Source of the DNA: Chitinophagaceae bacterium
GTDB taxonomy: Bacteria; Bacteroidota; Bacteroidia; Chitinophagales; Chitinophagaceae
Assembly (NCBI GenBank): GCA_016787065.1
Contig: JAEUVD010000053.1
Location: 25,765-89,764, forward strand
Direction of reading: 5' to 3'
DNA length: 64,000 nucleotides
A model generated the notes under the pieces. The model had not been told where the DNA came from and made no database searches. It saw only the letters and a list, made by a program, of their open reading frames with translations. Within the stretch, counting starts at the first letter, position 1; each line of letters begins with the position of its first letter. The translations under genes were made by a program, and so were the position numbers. Below, in pieces: positions 50,952 to 60,324 of this stretch.

Positions 50952-51360
50952 TCTTCTTTATCATTCCAAATTTATTTATACTAAAACCCCTGACATCACT
51001 TTTTCCACTTGCATCAGTAGATTTCAGAAATTCAATAAGTAAATCCATTTCATGGTCAGTTAAATTAAATGTAGGCATTTGTTTAGTGCCCGATTTTACA
51101 AATGCTCTTACGATTTTCTCTCCTTTATTAGAATCAGAAATAATATTAGTTAAATCGGGTCCCAAATATCCTCCTAAACTATATAACTGATGACAACTTT
51201 GGCAATTATAAGCTTGCCATACTAGTCTGCCTTTAGATGCCTGTTCTTTATCAAATCTTGCGTTCTCTTTTATAGAAAGTGGTTTTATATAAATGCTAAA
51301 TGAGTATATAAGAAAGAGTACACTTAAAATAAAAAAGATATGTCTAGGTTTGAATTTCAT
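50938..51360 (-). CDS. NorC-like membrane-anchored cytochrome c
   Basis: A 140-residue protein with one N-terminal transmembrane helix (HIFFILSVLFLIYSFSIYI) and a periplasmic cytochrome c domain. CQSCH (about residues 54-58, in YNCQSCHQLYSLGGYLGPDL) binds heme c, and QMPTF supplies the Met ligand; the LGPDL block is typical of NorC. It should feed electrons to the NorB-like protein, whose gene overlaps its end. It differs from the first NorC (60243) in all variable parts. It starts 16 nt after the stop of the tyrosine phenol-lyase gene, so the two are probably one transcript. Confidence 0.85.
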   Translation of the reverse strand: MKFKPRHIFFILSVLFLIYSFSIYIKPLSIKENARFDKEQASKGRLVWQAYNCQSCHQLYSLGGYLGPDLTNIISDSNKGEKIVRAFVKSGTKQMPTFNLTDHEMDLLIEFLKSTDASGKSDVRGFSINKFGMIKKNENK

Positions 51361-51376
51361 ACAATATAAAATTCAT

Positions 51377-52759
51377 TTATAACTTTTCAAACTTTGCTTG
51401 AAAAAAGCGCAAGTATTTTGGCTCGTAAATCATTTTTAATCCTTTGATTGATTTTCTTTTTTGATAAACTGCTGCAGCCGACTCAGCAATCACGTCCATA
51501 TGAGCTTGAGTATAAACCCTTCTCGGAATTGTAAATCGTACTAATTCTAATTTCGGATAGTAATTTTCTCCATTCGCTTTTCTTCCGGCAGATACAATTC
51601 CTCGCTCCATTGTTCTTACACCTGAATCTATAAATAATTCTGCAGCTAAGGTTTGAGCAGGATATTGATCTTGCGTAAGGTGAGGCAAAAATGCTTTTGC
51701 ATCCACAAAGATGCCATGTCCTCCAATGGGTTTCACAATTGGAATTCCATATTCCATCATTTTATTTCCTAAGTACTCTACCTGACCCACTCTGGCATGT
51801 TGATGATTGTCATCTACACTCTCAGCAATTCCAATGGCTATTGCTTCCATGTCTCTTCCTGCTAAACCACCATAAGTATGAAGGCCTTCATAAACTACAA
51901 CTAAATTTCTAGCTTCTTCAAAAACATCCCATTCGTTGGTAGCCATAAATCCACCAATGTTTACCAAGGCATCTTTTTTAGCACTCATGGTTGCGCCATC
52001 TGTTAGGGAGCAGATTTCTAATACAATTTCTTTTATCGACTTTTTATTATAACCTTTTTCTCTTTGTTGAATGAAGTATGCATTTTCAGCAACTCTAGTC
52101 ATATCATGTATAATTCGAATTTTATGTTTTTTAGTATACGCTCTTAACTCCTTTAAATTAGCCATACTAATTGGTTGTCCTCCTGCAAGGTTTACATTAG
52201 TAGCGATGCTTATATAGGGTATTTTTTTTGCTCCATACTTTTTTACTATTTTATCCAACTTACTTAAATCCACATTTCCTTTAAATAGATGCTCGTTAAG
52301 TGGTTCATGGGCTTCATCAATAATAATATCGGTAAACATTCCACCAGCTAATTCTTGATGTAACCGAGTAGTAGTGAAATACATATTACCTGGAATTACA
52401 TCTCCTTTTTTAATTAATATTTTAGATAAAATATTTTCGGCAGCTCTTCCTTGATGAGTTGGTATAATGTACTTATATCCGTAATAATTTTGAATTGCCT
52501 TTTCTAGTTTGTAGTAGCTTTTACTACCAGCATATGCTTCATCTCCTGTCATAAAAGCCCCCCATTGCCTATCGCTCATAGAGTTTGTTCCACTGTCTGT
52601 TAGTAAATCAATGTATACGTCTTCTGATTTTAGTAGAAATGTATTATAACCTGCTTCTTTAATTGCTTTTATTCTTTGCTGCTTGGTTGTCATTTTCAAC
52701 AATTCAACCATTTTTATTTTATAAGGCTCTGCCCATGATCTTTTAATTATAGGTTTCAT
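51377..52759 (-). CDS. tpl: Tyrosine phenol-lyase
   Basis: A 460-residue PLP enzyme of the beta-eliminating lyase group, which splits L-tyrosine into phenol, pyruvate and ammonia. Family motifs: AGYNTFLLKSEDVYIDLLTD, PTHQGRAAEN, NLAGGQPISMAN and TMSAKKDALV with the PLP lysine (second Lys). Tyrosine phenol-lyase is favoured over tryptophanase because the sequence follows Citrobacter-type TPL (GNMYFTTTR, TYGGLAGRDMEAIAIG) and keeps GVRTMERGI, whose Arg contacts the phenol ring oxygen; tryptophanase has hydrophobic residues there. It is full length. Its place between an uncharacterised gene and a second nor set is odd and suggests a link to NO or nitrite chemistry or accidental insertion. Confidence 0.9.
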   Translation of the reverse strand: MKPIIKRSWAEPYKIKMVELLKMTTKQQRIKAIKEAGYNTFLLKSEDVYIDLLTDSGTNSMSDRQWGAFMTGDEAYAGSKSYYKLEKAIQNYYGYKYIIPTHQGRAAENILSKILIKKGDVIPGNMYFTTTRLHQELAGGMFTDIIIDEAHEPLNEHLFKGNVDLSKLDKIVKKYGAKKIPYISIATNVNLAGGQPISMANLKELRAYTKKHKIRIIHDMTRVAENAYFIQQREKGYNKKSIKEIVLEICSLTDGATMSAKKDALVNIGGFMATNEWDVFEEARNLVVVYEGLHTYGGLAGRDMEAIAIGIAESVDDNHQHARVGQVEYLGNKMMEYGIPIVKPIGGHGIFVDAKAFLPHLTQDQYPAQTLAAELFIDSGVRTMERGIVSAGRKANGENYYPKLELVRFTIPRRVYTQAHMDVIAESAAAVYQKRKSIKGLKMIYEPKYLRFFQAKFEKL

Positions 52760-52851
52760 AAATAACTTTATTAATTTGTTTTTATTTTAATTGACTTTGT
52801 TTTGTTTACATTTTATGTTTGTTTTGAATACTTAATACGTATACAGGGCTG

Positions 52852-54663
52852 TTAAGATTGTGCCGTATGCAACAGGGGTAAAAGATTCAATGAAGATTTT
52901 ATTTCTTTTAGTTGTTTTATAATATTGTTTTTAAATTCTGTATTACTTTGTTTTATTTTTGGAATTAGCCCTTCGTAATAATCAATTCCAATTAATAAAT
53001 TAGCTTTAAAAGTTTGGAAGTATGCTAATTTTTTTTCACTAATTACATTGTATTGCTCTTCAATTTCTTTTTTTAAATAATCAAAATATAATCGCAGCTC
53101 ATTCACAAAAATATTGGGCCTATTTAAATTATTTAAAATATTTAATCGTCCGTATATATGATCTACCATTTGTTTCAGAGAAAATACATCAGAAAAGTAT
53201 TTCAAATTGGGACCTGGACAAATGGTAACAGCGCTTAAATTATGGGGTAACTTTGTATTGTTAACAAGTAGGGCAGATGCTCCAAGCCCTTCACATAAAC
53301 ATTCCTTTTCTGTAATTTTTTCTATTTCTTTTTCTAAAATATTAAGATCGGTAATTTGGCTTTTAAGTTGTTTTATTTTTAAGTTTTGATATTCTCGAGA
53401 TGCTGTACAAATTGGTTTGTCTGTAAATTCTTTATCCATAGATAGAAATTTCTTATAGCAAGGGCTTCCTGGTCTATTCTTATCCATTCTCATTTTACGT
53501 TGTTTATCGGAACTACTATTTCTGAAATTATTAAATGGAACACCCAAAGGAGATGAATGACTTAAATAATAATCTTCCTTTTTGGCTGATTTTAGTTTAT
53601 TTAATGTTTCGCTATCTACATTGGTTGCTTCGGGGACTAATAAAAAAGGACTGCCCCACCCAGTTGAATCTAAATTATAATAATCAATCAAAAAACTATT
53701 TTCCTCACTTGTTCCAATACCACCTTGTGCAGTTATTTTTAGTTCAGGGTTAATTAAAAAAGAATTTTTTCCTAATGTCTTTAAAGTGTTCACACAAGTT
53801 ACTAATAACTCATTATACAAGTCATTTCTTTTAAGTTTAAACTCTTCTAATATTGGCCCAAAGGGTATTCCATTGGATATAAATGCGTGCCCTCCACAAT
53901 TGATTCCGGATTCAATTCTAAATTCCGAAATCCATAATCCCTTTTTTGCAAGATATTTTCCTTGAATTAAAGCCGAACGATAATCACTAACTTTTAAAAT
54001 AATTTTCTTATTAATTTGTCCGTTTAAATTAGGATAAAAATCTTCGAAATTTTCGCAGTAGCTAAATAATCTTGGGTTTAATCCAGCAGAGAATACAATA
54101 GAGGACTCTATTCTGCTATTAGCATAACCTCTTAATGCAGCCAATGCATCAGAAAATTGTGTAGGTAGCTCATTTCCTTCTGTATCATAATTAGTTTTAT
54201 CTAATTTGGTCATAATATTTACATCAATCTTACCGGCAACAATTAATTTTCTTAACTTGTTCTGATTTATTTTACGTTCGTCCCTTTCGGACTCTAACAT
54301 GGTATTATAGAAAATTTTGGCGTAAGCATTATCAGGCAACATTTCAAAATATTTATTAATATCTTCATTGTTGTCAAAATCTTCTATTCTGAGAGCCTCT
54401 ATTTGATTGTCAATTATATCTTGCATTAAATTCAAATATGCCGTTATTCTCTTAGCCCTGTAGTCATTATCTGAAATATTTATTTTAACATATTCTAGTC
54501 CGTTGCTTTTACAAAGTACTTCGCGCATTTGCTCAATTAAATGGTCTTCCATAATTGAAACAACCGAGCTAATTCCATATTTTGCAACTTTTATTGGAGT
54601 ATCAATTGTAAATGCTAATCCCATAACTGGTATATGAAATGTATGTGGGGTTGTATTGCTCAT
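52852..54663 (-). CDS. Uncharacterised TIM-barrel-like protein, nitronate monooxygenase-like
   Basis: A 603-residue protein I cannot name. The first 350 residues resemble the nitronate monooxygenase/IMPDH-like FMN TIM barrel: FHIPVMGLAFTIDTPIKVAK at the N-terminus, CGGHAF (256-261, compared with GGH in nitronate monooxygenases), ITAQGGIGTSEEN (310-322, phosphate-loop-like) and GWGSPFLLVPEA (335-346). A second part (about 350-603) has four cysteines (402, 419, 455, 457) that could bind a metal or cluster, then a long helical tail. The stop of norD overlaps the start region (1 nt apart), and tyrosine phenol-lyase follows after 92 bp, so it is in the nor operon or next to it. Enzyme class is an inference. 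Confidence 0.55.
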   Translation of the reverse strand: MSNTTPHTFHIPVMGLAFTIDTPIKVAKYGISSVVSIMEDHLIEQMREVLCKSNGLEYVKINISDNDYRAKRITAYLNLMQDIIDNQIEALRIEDFDNNEDINKYFEMLPDNAYAKIFYNTMLESERDERKINQNKLRKLIVAGKIDVNIMTKLDKTNYDTEGNELPTQFSDALAALRGYANSRIESSIVFSAGLNPRLFSYCENFEDFYPNLNGQINKKIILKVSDYRSALIQGKYLAKKGLWISEFRIESGINCGGHAFISNGIPFGPILEEFKLKRNDLYNELLVTCVNTLKTLGKNSFLINPELKITAQGGIGTSEENSFLIDYYNLDSTGWGSPFLLVPEATNVDSETLNKLKSAKKEDYYLSHSSPLGVPFNNFRNSSSDKQRKMRMDKNRPGSPCYKKFLSMDKEFTDKPICTASREYQNLKIKQLKSQITDLNILEKEIEKITEKECLCEGLGASALLVNNTKLPHNLSAVTICPGPNLKYFSDVFSLKQMVDHIYGRLNILNNLNRPNIFVNELRLYFDYLKKEIEEQYNVISEKKLAYFQTFKANLLIGIDYYEGLIPKIKQSNTEFKNNIIKQLKEIKSSLNLLPLLHTAQS

Positions 54664-56427
54664 TTAGGTATATTTAATTTTTTCGTATAGCTTCACTAAT
54701 GATTTTAAAAGCTCTACAGGTGTTGTTAAAATTTGGTAGTGATTTTGCCCAAACATTTGTGGTAAATAATACTTTGCTTGTGCTTCAATTGCCAATGCAT
54801 AGGAATTTATATTTTGTGCTTTCAATTCATGCAAAGCTTGTTTCACATCTTGAATACCATACTTGCCTTCATATTTATCATAATCGTTTGGTTTGCCATC
54901 AGATAAAAGAATAATCCATTTGTTTTTTGTTTGTCTTTTACTCAACAGGAATCCTGAATGACGCAAAGCAGCACCAATTCGAGTATATCCACTTGGTTCA
55001 ACGCCACCAATTTTATGTTTTACCTGATTCCAATTTTCATCAAAATCTTTTAACGAAATATAGGTGGAAAAATTTCTGGTCTTTGAATAAAATCCTTGAA
55101 CTGCAAAGTCAATATGATACTCATTCAATATTTCTCCAAATAAAATACTGACTTGCTTTTCTACATCAATAACTTTATTGCCATCTGCATATCCATCGCT
55201 TGACAAACTTATATCTAACAACAATAAAATTGAGATATCTTTTTCCTTTTTTCGTTTCGATAAATAAATATTTTCGCTGGCTGTTTTTCTGGAATGAATA
55301 TCCACATACATATCACTCAATGCATCTAATTCAAATTCATCTCCATCCGTTTGTCTGCGAACTTGTTGCATTTTATTATTCATAGATGTCAGCATCTTAC
55401 GAAGCCCTTGTAAAATAGTATAGTTCTCTCTAATGGTTTTGGAATAATAAGTTGGATCTGAATTAGGTTGTATTGTAGGAAATACTTTACAGTAGTTTTT
55501 CTTGTATTCATTTTTAGAAAAGTTCCATTCATCATAAATGAAATGAAAGCTATGGGACGCCAATGCTGCACTTTCAGAAACACTTGTATTCTCTGTAAAT
55601 TCAGCATGATAAATGGAATGCGCTGTATCATCTACACGAACCACAAATTTCATATTGAGTTCATCCAACGCATCTTGGTGGTCCTCTAATTCATCTTCTC
55701 CATCAAAATCACGCCAAACACCGCTATGCTCATCAGCAGTTTCTACTTTCTCAAAATTATGTGTCATTACATAATCTTCTTGTTGTTTTTTATCTACTTC
55801 AACAGTTATGACATTCTCTACAGCATTCGACATAATGACTGTTTTGGCTGGTTCTTCTTGTGCTTTTTTAATTTGTTCTGAAAAATTATTTAATTTATTA
55901 TTGTTGCCATCTTCTATTTCATCTTCCATCCATTTACCAAATAGCCAAGTGTAATCTACTGGTTTCTTATCAGTAGCTTTTCGTTGCAATTGTATTTCAA
56001 AATCATGATACAATTGCTTTGTAATAGGAAAATCAAGAAATAGTTTTTCTAAAATAAAACCAGAAGATTCATGAGCCTTTTTTTGAGCAAGGTTCAATTC
56101 TAAATCAACTAACGTATAGTTATTTAATTTTAATTCTTTTTGAATAGAAAGATATAAGAGTCGAAATAAGTAGTATGATAAATTTTGTTCAAAGTTTTCA
56201 AACAATGAAAATGAAGAAGGGAAAAAGAAATTATTTCCTTTATATCCTCCTTCTCTTTCTGCTGGAAATATTTCTATGGCATTTCCGGTTAATGCTCTTG
56301 CAAGAATAGTTAGTCGTTGCTTTATATCATCTAAAACAACTGTTCTATTAATTATTTCATCCGAAACATTTTTTAGTTTCTTAAAATAATTAGAAATTTT
56401 TCCATATAAATATTCATCAAATGCCAT
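54664..56427 (-). CDS. norD: NorD, VWA-domain NO reductase activation protein
   Basis: A 587-residue cytoplasmic protein with a C-terminal von Willebrand A domain (about 390-585): metal-site motif LLLLDISLSSDGYADGNKVI, the Thr loop in SGYTRIGAALRHSG and LLSDGKPNDYD. The N-terminal region is helical and Lys/Glu-rich. NorD works with the NorQ AAA ATPase to insert the non-heme iron of NO reductase. It begins 5 nt after norQ and ends 1 nt before the next start, so it is in one operon. It is shorter than in proteobacteria (about 620-650 residues) but complete in motifs. Confidence 0.9.
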   Translation of the reverse strand: MAFDEYLYGKISNYFKKLKNVSDEIINRTVVLDDIKQRLTILARALTGNAIEIFPAEREGGYKGNNFFFPSSFSLFENFEQNLSYYLFRLLYLSIQKELKLNNYTLVDLELNLAQKKAHESSGFILEKLFLDFPITKQLYHDFEIQLQRKATDKKPVDYTWLFGKWMEDEIEDGNNNKLNNFSEQIKKAQEEPAKTVIMSNAVENVITVEVDKKQQEDYVMTHNFEKVETADEHSGVWRDFDGEDELEDHQDALDELNMKFVVRVDDTAHSIYHAEFTENTSVSESAALASHSFHFIYDEWNFSKNEYKKNYCKVFPTIQPNSDPTYYSKTIRENYTILQGLRKMLTSMNNKMQQVRRQTDGDEFELDALSDMYVDIHSRKTASENIYLSKRKKEKDISILLLLDISLSSDGYADGNKVIDVEKQVSILFGEILNEYHIDFAVQGFYSKTRNFSTYISLKDFDENWNQVKHKIGGVEPSGYTRIGAALRHSGFLLSKRQTKNKWIILLSDGKPNDYDKYEGKYGIQDVKQALHELKAQNINSYALAIEAQAKYYLPQMFGQNHYQILTTPVELLKSLVKLYEKIKYT

Positions 56428-56432
56428 CTTAA

Positions 56433-57227
56433 TTATATCATCAAATCTGTCAAATCATACAAAGCTTCTAAAATTTGTTTTTCATCCGATAATGGTTCCA
56501 TGACGGCAACCTTAACAGCTAGTCGTTTTGCCAAGCCTGAATGAATTATTTTTGCAGCATCTACCAATAATCTTGTAGAAACCGTTTCAGTTAAACCTAG
56601 CTCTGTCAAGTTTCTAACTTTGTTTCCTAAGATTACTATTTTTTTTGCTACATCATGCTCGATTCCTGTTTCTTGCACCAAAATTTCTTGCTCAACTTTA
56701 GGCTCTGGATATTGAAATGATAGTGCCACAAAACGTTGACGAGTAGATGGTTTCAATTCTTTAAAACCTCGTTGATAACCAGGATTAAAAGATGCCACCA
56801 ACATAAAATCATCATGAGCTTTATAGGTTTCTCCAAGCTTATCAATAAATAATTCTCTTCGATGATCAGTTAATGAATGTATAGCAACTATGACATCAGG
56901 TCGAGCTTCAGCAACTTCATCTAAATATAGAATATATCCATTTTTCACAGCAGTTGTCAATGGTCCATCAAGCCAAATTGTTTCTGCCCCTTTAATAATA
57001 AATCGTCCAATTAAATCAGTAGAAGATGTTTCTTCATGGCAACTAATCGTAATTAATTTTTTGCCTAATTTATTAGCCATAAATTCCACAAATCTTGATT
57101 TACCTGTTCCTGTAGGACCTTTTAAAAGTATAGGTAATTTATTTTGATATACTTGTTCAAATACCTCAACTTCTTTGCCAACTACATGATAAAATGGACA
57201 TTTCACTTCTTCTATTATTGTATTCAT
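56433..57227 (-). CDS. norQ: NorQ / NirQ-type AAA ATPase
   Basis: A 264-residue MoxR/NorQ-type AAA+ ATPase. Walker A is LLKGPTGTGKSRFVEFMA (about residue 35), and Walker B is YILYLDEVAEARPDVI. The sensor and arginine-finger region is LVASFNPGYQRGFKELKPST, and VSTRLLVDAAKII follows. It powers activation of NorB through NorD. The ATG at 57227 is chosen, 7 nt after the hemerythrin gene's stop; a longer frame to 57272 would overlap that gene. Which NorB (the canonical one or the divergent one) it activates is unknown. Confidence 0.92.
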   Translation of the reverse strand: MNTIIEEVKCPFYHVVGKEVEVFEQVYQNKLPILLKGPTGTGKSRFVEFMANKLGKKLITISCHEETSSTDLIGRFIIKGAETIWLDGPLTTAVKNGYILYLDEVAEARPDVIVAIHSLTDHRRELFIDKLGETYKAHDDFMLVASFNPGYQRGFKELKPSTRQRFVALSFQYPEPKVEQEILVQETGIEHDVAKKIVILGNKVRNLTELGLTETVSTRLLVDAAKIIHSGLAKRLAVKVAVMEPLSDEKQILEALYDLTDLMI

Positions 57228-57234
57228 CTTTATG

Positions 57235-57693
57235 TTATTTTGTAATCCAAAATTCATCTTTTTCATTCTCAATAAATTGAGTATGTGTAAATTTTCCTTC
57301 TACCATTTTTAATTCATTTACACAAACCTTCTGTTGAATTTCATTGAATAAAATTCTTTCCTCAAATCGGATATGATTATTTAACATTAGCGCAAATTCG
57401 CTTAATGAAGTATATTCAATATCGTTTTGTAATAATATTTGCTTCAATTTGGAATGTTCATCTAGCGCTTGTTGTATATGCTTATTGTCAATACCTAAAA
57501 GAGGAAAAAGATAATTTTCTTCTTCATGAAAATGATTTGACAAGTAATGATTATAAAACCATTGGATATAATTGCTTATTCTATCTCCTTCTATTTCAAG
57601 TTGAATTCCTTTATTTATTTTCCAACAAAGTTGTAAAGCAAAATGATGTTCCCTTGATAGAGGAATTAAGGAATTATTTCTTTTTTCAGGCAT
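57235..57693 (-). CDS. Hemerythrin-domain protein
   Basis: A 152-residue four-helix hemerythrin-like protein. It contains LSREHHFALQLCWKI (His-His), NHFHEEENYLFPLL (HxxxE), DEHSKLK and NNHIRFEERILF, giving the usual His/Glu set for a di-iron site that could bind oxygen or NO. It lies between the RIC gene and norQ with gaps of 5-7 nt and is probably a NO- or oxygen-handling helper of the cluster. It differs from RIC in lacking the N-terminal ScdA domain. Confidence 0.85.
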   Translation of the reverse strand: MPEKRNNSLIPLSREHHFALQLCWKINKGIQLEIEGDRISNYIQWFYNHYLSNHFHEEENYLFPLLGIDNKHIQQALDEHSKLKQILLQNDIEYTSLSEFALMLNNHIRFEERILFNEIQQKVCVNELKMVEGKFTHTQFIENEKDEFWITK

Positions 57694-57698
57694 GGTTT

Positions 57699-58427
57699 CT
57701 AGTTTAAAACTTGAAAACTTTTTTCTAACTCTATGGCTTTAGGAAACAAAATATTGTTTTCTAAATGTACATGCAAATGCAAATCTTGTTCAAACTCATC
57801 TAATTTTGCATACAGGGCTTTGAATGTATTACATGCCCATTCAGGTGGGGTGTAATTCATCGTTAATTCCGCAATTTTCTTCAACGTATTTCCAGCCATT
57901 TCATGTTCTGCATTCATCATATTAATAGGATTTTGCACAGTGCCAAAATGAGAATTTATAACGGGACAGTTTTCTTTTTTTGCTTTTACTAATTGTTTGA
58001 TATAGGGAAAGAGAATTCGTTCTTCCTTTTGCATGTGTTGCAAAAGTTCCATTTTTACTTGGTTGTAAAGTCGCTCAATTTCCAAAACAGGTGGATGGTT
58101 TTCACCATGTACTTTTGCCACTTTTGCTGAATATGCATCCAACAATTCTATTGCATCTAACACATAAGCATGATGTGTATTTACTATGTAATCAATTAAA
58201 AAATCTAATTCCCAATTGTTGAAATTTTGAGATGGTATAATTTTATTATCAATGCTTTTCAACTCACTCAATAATTGCTCAACACTAACATTTTTTTTCT
58301 CACAAGCTTTAGCTATTGATATACCACCACCACAACAAAAATCAATTCCGTATTTTTTAAATATGTCGGCTGTTTTGATATTATTGCTAACGACATCTGC
58401 TATTTTTAATTCTTGATCTATATTCAT
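57699..58427 (-). CDS. scdA: Iron-sulfur cluster repair protein RIC (ScdA/DnrN)
   Basis: A 242-residue di-iron protein of the RIC family that restores iron-sulfur clusters damaged by NO. The N-terminal ScdA domain (ADVVSNNIKTADIFKKYGID, then FCCGGGISIAKAC) is followed by a hemerythrin domain (about 80-240) with ligands in VNTHHAYVLDAI, LLQHMQKEERILFPYI, NAEHEMAGNTLK and LHLHVHLENNILFPKAI. It is placed 19 nt after norB and 5 nt before the next hemerythrin gene, the expected context for NO defence. Confidence 0.92.
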   Translation of the reverse strand: MNIDQELKIADVVSNNIKTADIFKKYGIDFCCGGGISIAKACEKKNVSVEQLLSELKSIDNKIIPSQNFNNWELDFLIDYIVNTHHAYVLDAIELLDAYSAKVAKVHGENHPPVLEIERLYNQVKMELLQHMQKEERILFPYIKQLVKAKKENCPVINSHFGTVQNPINMMNAEHEMAGNTLKKIAELTMNYTPPEWACNTFKALYAKLDEFEQDLHLHVHLENNILFPKAIELEKSFQVLN

Positions 58428-58446
58428 TTTGATATTTTATTTAAAA

Positions 58447-59790
58447 TTATAAGTTTGTAATTGTTTCGAGTGCTTCATCATTGGGTCTGCCATATTTTAT
58501 AAATTCATAAATGTAACAACCAATACCAGTAGTAAAGAATGTTGCACAAACAGCCAATACCACAAAATGTACTTGTATTTCTTTTTGTACGTCTCCAAAC
58601 TCTAAACCTACTTTTCTTTCCAAATATACTTGTGCAACACCTGCAACACCAAAGGCAACAGTCATACCTACCATGCCAATATTCGACAACCAAAATGCTA
58701 ATAACCCTGTTGTACTATCATACAATTTTCGTCCAGTTAAATTTGGCAATGCATAGCTAATAAATGCTAAAACGATCATTCCATAAGCACCCCAAAATGC
58801 TAAGTGACCATGCATGGCAGTAACTAAAGTTCCATGTGTGTACATATTTACTCCAGGTAAAGTATGAGCTAATCCTAACAAACCAGCTCCAACAAATGAA
58901 ACGATGGCTGTACCTAAAGTCCAACTTAATGCTATTTTATTGGGATGTTTTTTTTCTCCTTTTCTATACATTGCAATTGCAAATAATGCCATTCCTAAAA
59001 ATGCTAGTGGTTCCATTGCAGAAAAGATTCCTCCTATAATTAACCAAGCTTTTCCAACACCAATATAATAGTAATGATGACCTGTTCCTAAGATTCCAGA
59101 GATAAATGTTAGTCCCACAATTACATACAACCACTTTTCAATAACTTCTCTATCAACACCGGTTATTTTGATTAACAAAAATGCAAGAATACCACCCATA
59201 ATTAATTCCCAAACACCTTCTACCCATAAGTGCACAACCCACCAACGAAAGAATGAATCCATGGTTTGATTATCAAACCATATCATGCCAGGCAAATAAA
59301 GTAAAGCCGCAAAAACTAATCCCATTGTTAATACAAGTGATGTGGTAGTTCGTTTTTTCCCTTTAAAAAGGGTAACTAAAATAATTCCTAAAAAGGTTAA
59401 AACATTTACTACAACTAACCAATCTAATGGTCTTGGAATTTCTAAAAACTTACGACCTTCCCAATAGTTAAAATGATAACCCACTATAGCTACAACTCCT
59501 ACTACAGCTAATGAAATCAACTGAACATAAGCCAATTTTACACTGACCAATTCGTTTTCAGCTTCTTCAGGAATGATGTAATATGCAGCTCCCATAAAAC
59601 CAGATAATAACCAAACAACTAATAAATTGGTATGTACTGCACGAGCAGTATTAAATGGTGTTATTTGATGCAACACATCATAACCCATATGCGCAAATGC
59701 CATAATAAAACCATATACTATTTGCAACGAAAGTAACAGCATTGATAATGCAAAAAACCAATATGCCACTTTTTGTGATTTATACTTCAT
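58447..59790 (-). CDS. norB: Nitric oxide reductase, large subunit (cytochrome c type)
   Basis: A 447-residue, twelve-helix catalytic subunit of cNOR, which reduces two NO to N2O. All ligands are in place: His53 and His329 for heme b (RAVHTN; MHGH), His327 for heme b3, and His187, His238, His239 (VVHLWVEGVWE; GTGHHYYY) plus Glu191 for FeB. Glu195 and Glu260 (SAMEPL) are also present. Its partner NorC is encoded immediately upstream, and NorQ and NorD lie downstream. It differs strongly from the second NorB-like protein in the cluster. The start ATG at 59790 is clear. Confidence 0.96.
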   Translation of the reverse strand: MKYKSQKVAYWFFALSMLLLSLQIVYGFIMAFAHMGYDVLHQITPFNTARAVHTNLLVVWLLSGFMGAAYYIIPEEAENELVSVKLAYVQLISLAVVGVVAIVGYHFNYWEGRKFLEIPRPLDWLVVVNVLTFLGIILVTLFKGKKRTTTSLVLTMGLVFAALLYLPGMIWFDNQTMDSFFRWWVVHLWVEGVWELIMGGILAFLLIKITGVDREVIEKWLYVIVGLTFISGILGTGHHYYYIGVGKAWLIIGGIFSAMEPLAFLGMALFAIAMYRKGEKKHPNKIALSWTLGTAIVSFVGAGLLGLAHTLPGVNMYTHGTLVTAMHGHLAFWGAYGMIVLAFISYALPNLTGRKLYDSTTGLLAFWLSNIGMVGMTVAFGVAGVAQVYLERKVGLEFGDVQKEIQVHFVVLAVCATFFTTGIGCYIYEFIKYGRPNDEALETITNL

Positions 59791-59817
59791 GATAATTAAA
59801 TTTATTTTGTTTGAAAA

Positions 59818-60243
59818 TTATTTCTTTAAATCTGGTTTTGCTGGAAATCCATTTAAGTCCACTTCGCCTATCCATTTCAAAAAGGCAACTACATCATTGG
59901 CTTCTTGCTCGGTCATAGCATAAGCAACCATTTGCCTACCTCTTGGTGCCCATGGTGTTTTGCTCATAACAGCAGCTTTTATATAGGCTTCGCCTCTTCG
60001 CTCGTATACTTTGGTTAACTCTGGTGCATAATAAGCACCCTCCCCTAATATTGTATGGCATCCCATGCAATTATTTTTTTCCCAAATATGTTTTCCAGAA
60101 ATTACTTGAGGTGTAAGGTTTTCTTCATGTGTTTTTTTAGGAACTTCATTGCTTAATGAGTTCCATGACAAGCCTAGGAATATGGCAAAAGTGACAATAG
60201 TACCTCCTAGGAAAAATACTTTGGCTTGTGATTTTGATAACAT
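59818..60243 (-). CDS. norC: Nitric oxide reductase, cytochrome c subunit
   Basis: A 141-residue membrane-anchored cytochrome c, the electron-input subunit of cNOR. One helix (VFFLGGTIVTFAIFLGLSW) anchors it, and NCMGCHTILGEGAYYAPELT (Cys-x-x-Cys-His) binds heme, with the Met in GRQMVAYAM as the other ligand. The spacing and YAPELTKVYERRG are typical of NorC. It starts 27 nt upstream of norB in the same direction. Confidence 0.95.
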   Translation of the reverse strand: MLSKSQAKVFFLGGTIVTFAIFLGLSWNSLSNEVPKKTHEENLTPQVISGKHIWEKNNCMGCHTILGEGAYYAPELTKVYERRGEAYIKAAVMSKTPWAPRGRQMVAYAMTEQEANDVVAFLKWIGEVDLNGFPAKPDLKK

Positions 60244-60324
60244 AATTTATTTAATTTAAGTTTTGAAAATATTTATACATGATGAGTCGTTATTAAATCA
60301 ACATTATGAATTAAGATATAAATT

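Noticed and set aside
51377..52759. Tryptophanase
   Set aside because: Motifs and the kept Arg of GVRTMERG match tyrosine phenol-lyase, not tryptophanase.
57228..57272. Longer start of norQ
   Set aside because: It would overlap the end of the hemerythrin gene; the ATG at 57227 fits the family.
60244..60324. FNR/NnrR-type operator upstream of norC
   Set aside because: Only a weak half-site (TTGATTTAATAAC) is present; the consensus TTGAT-N4-ATCAA is not met.
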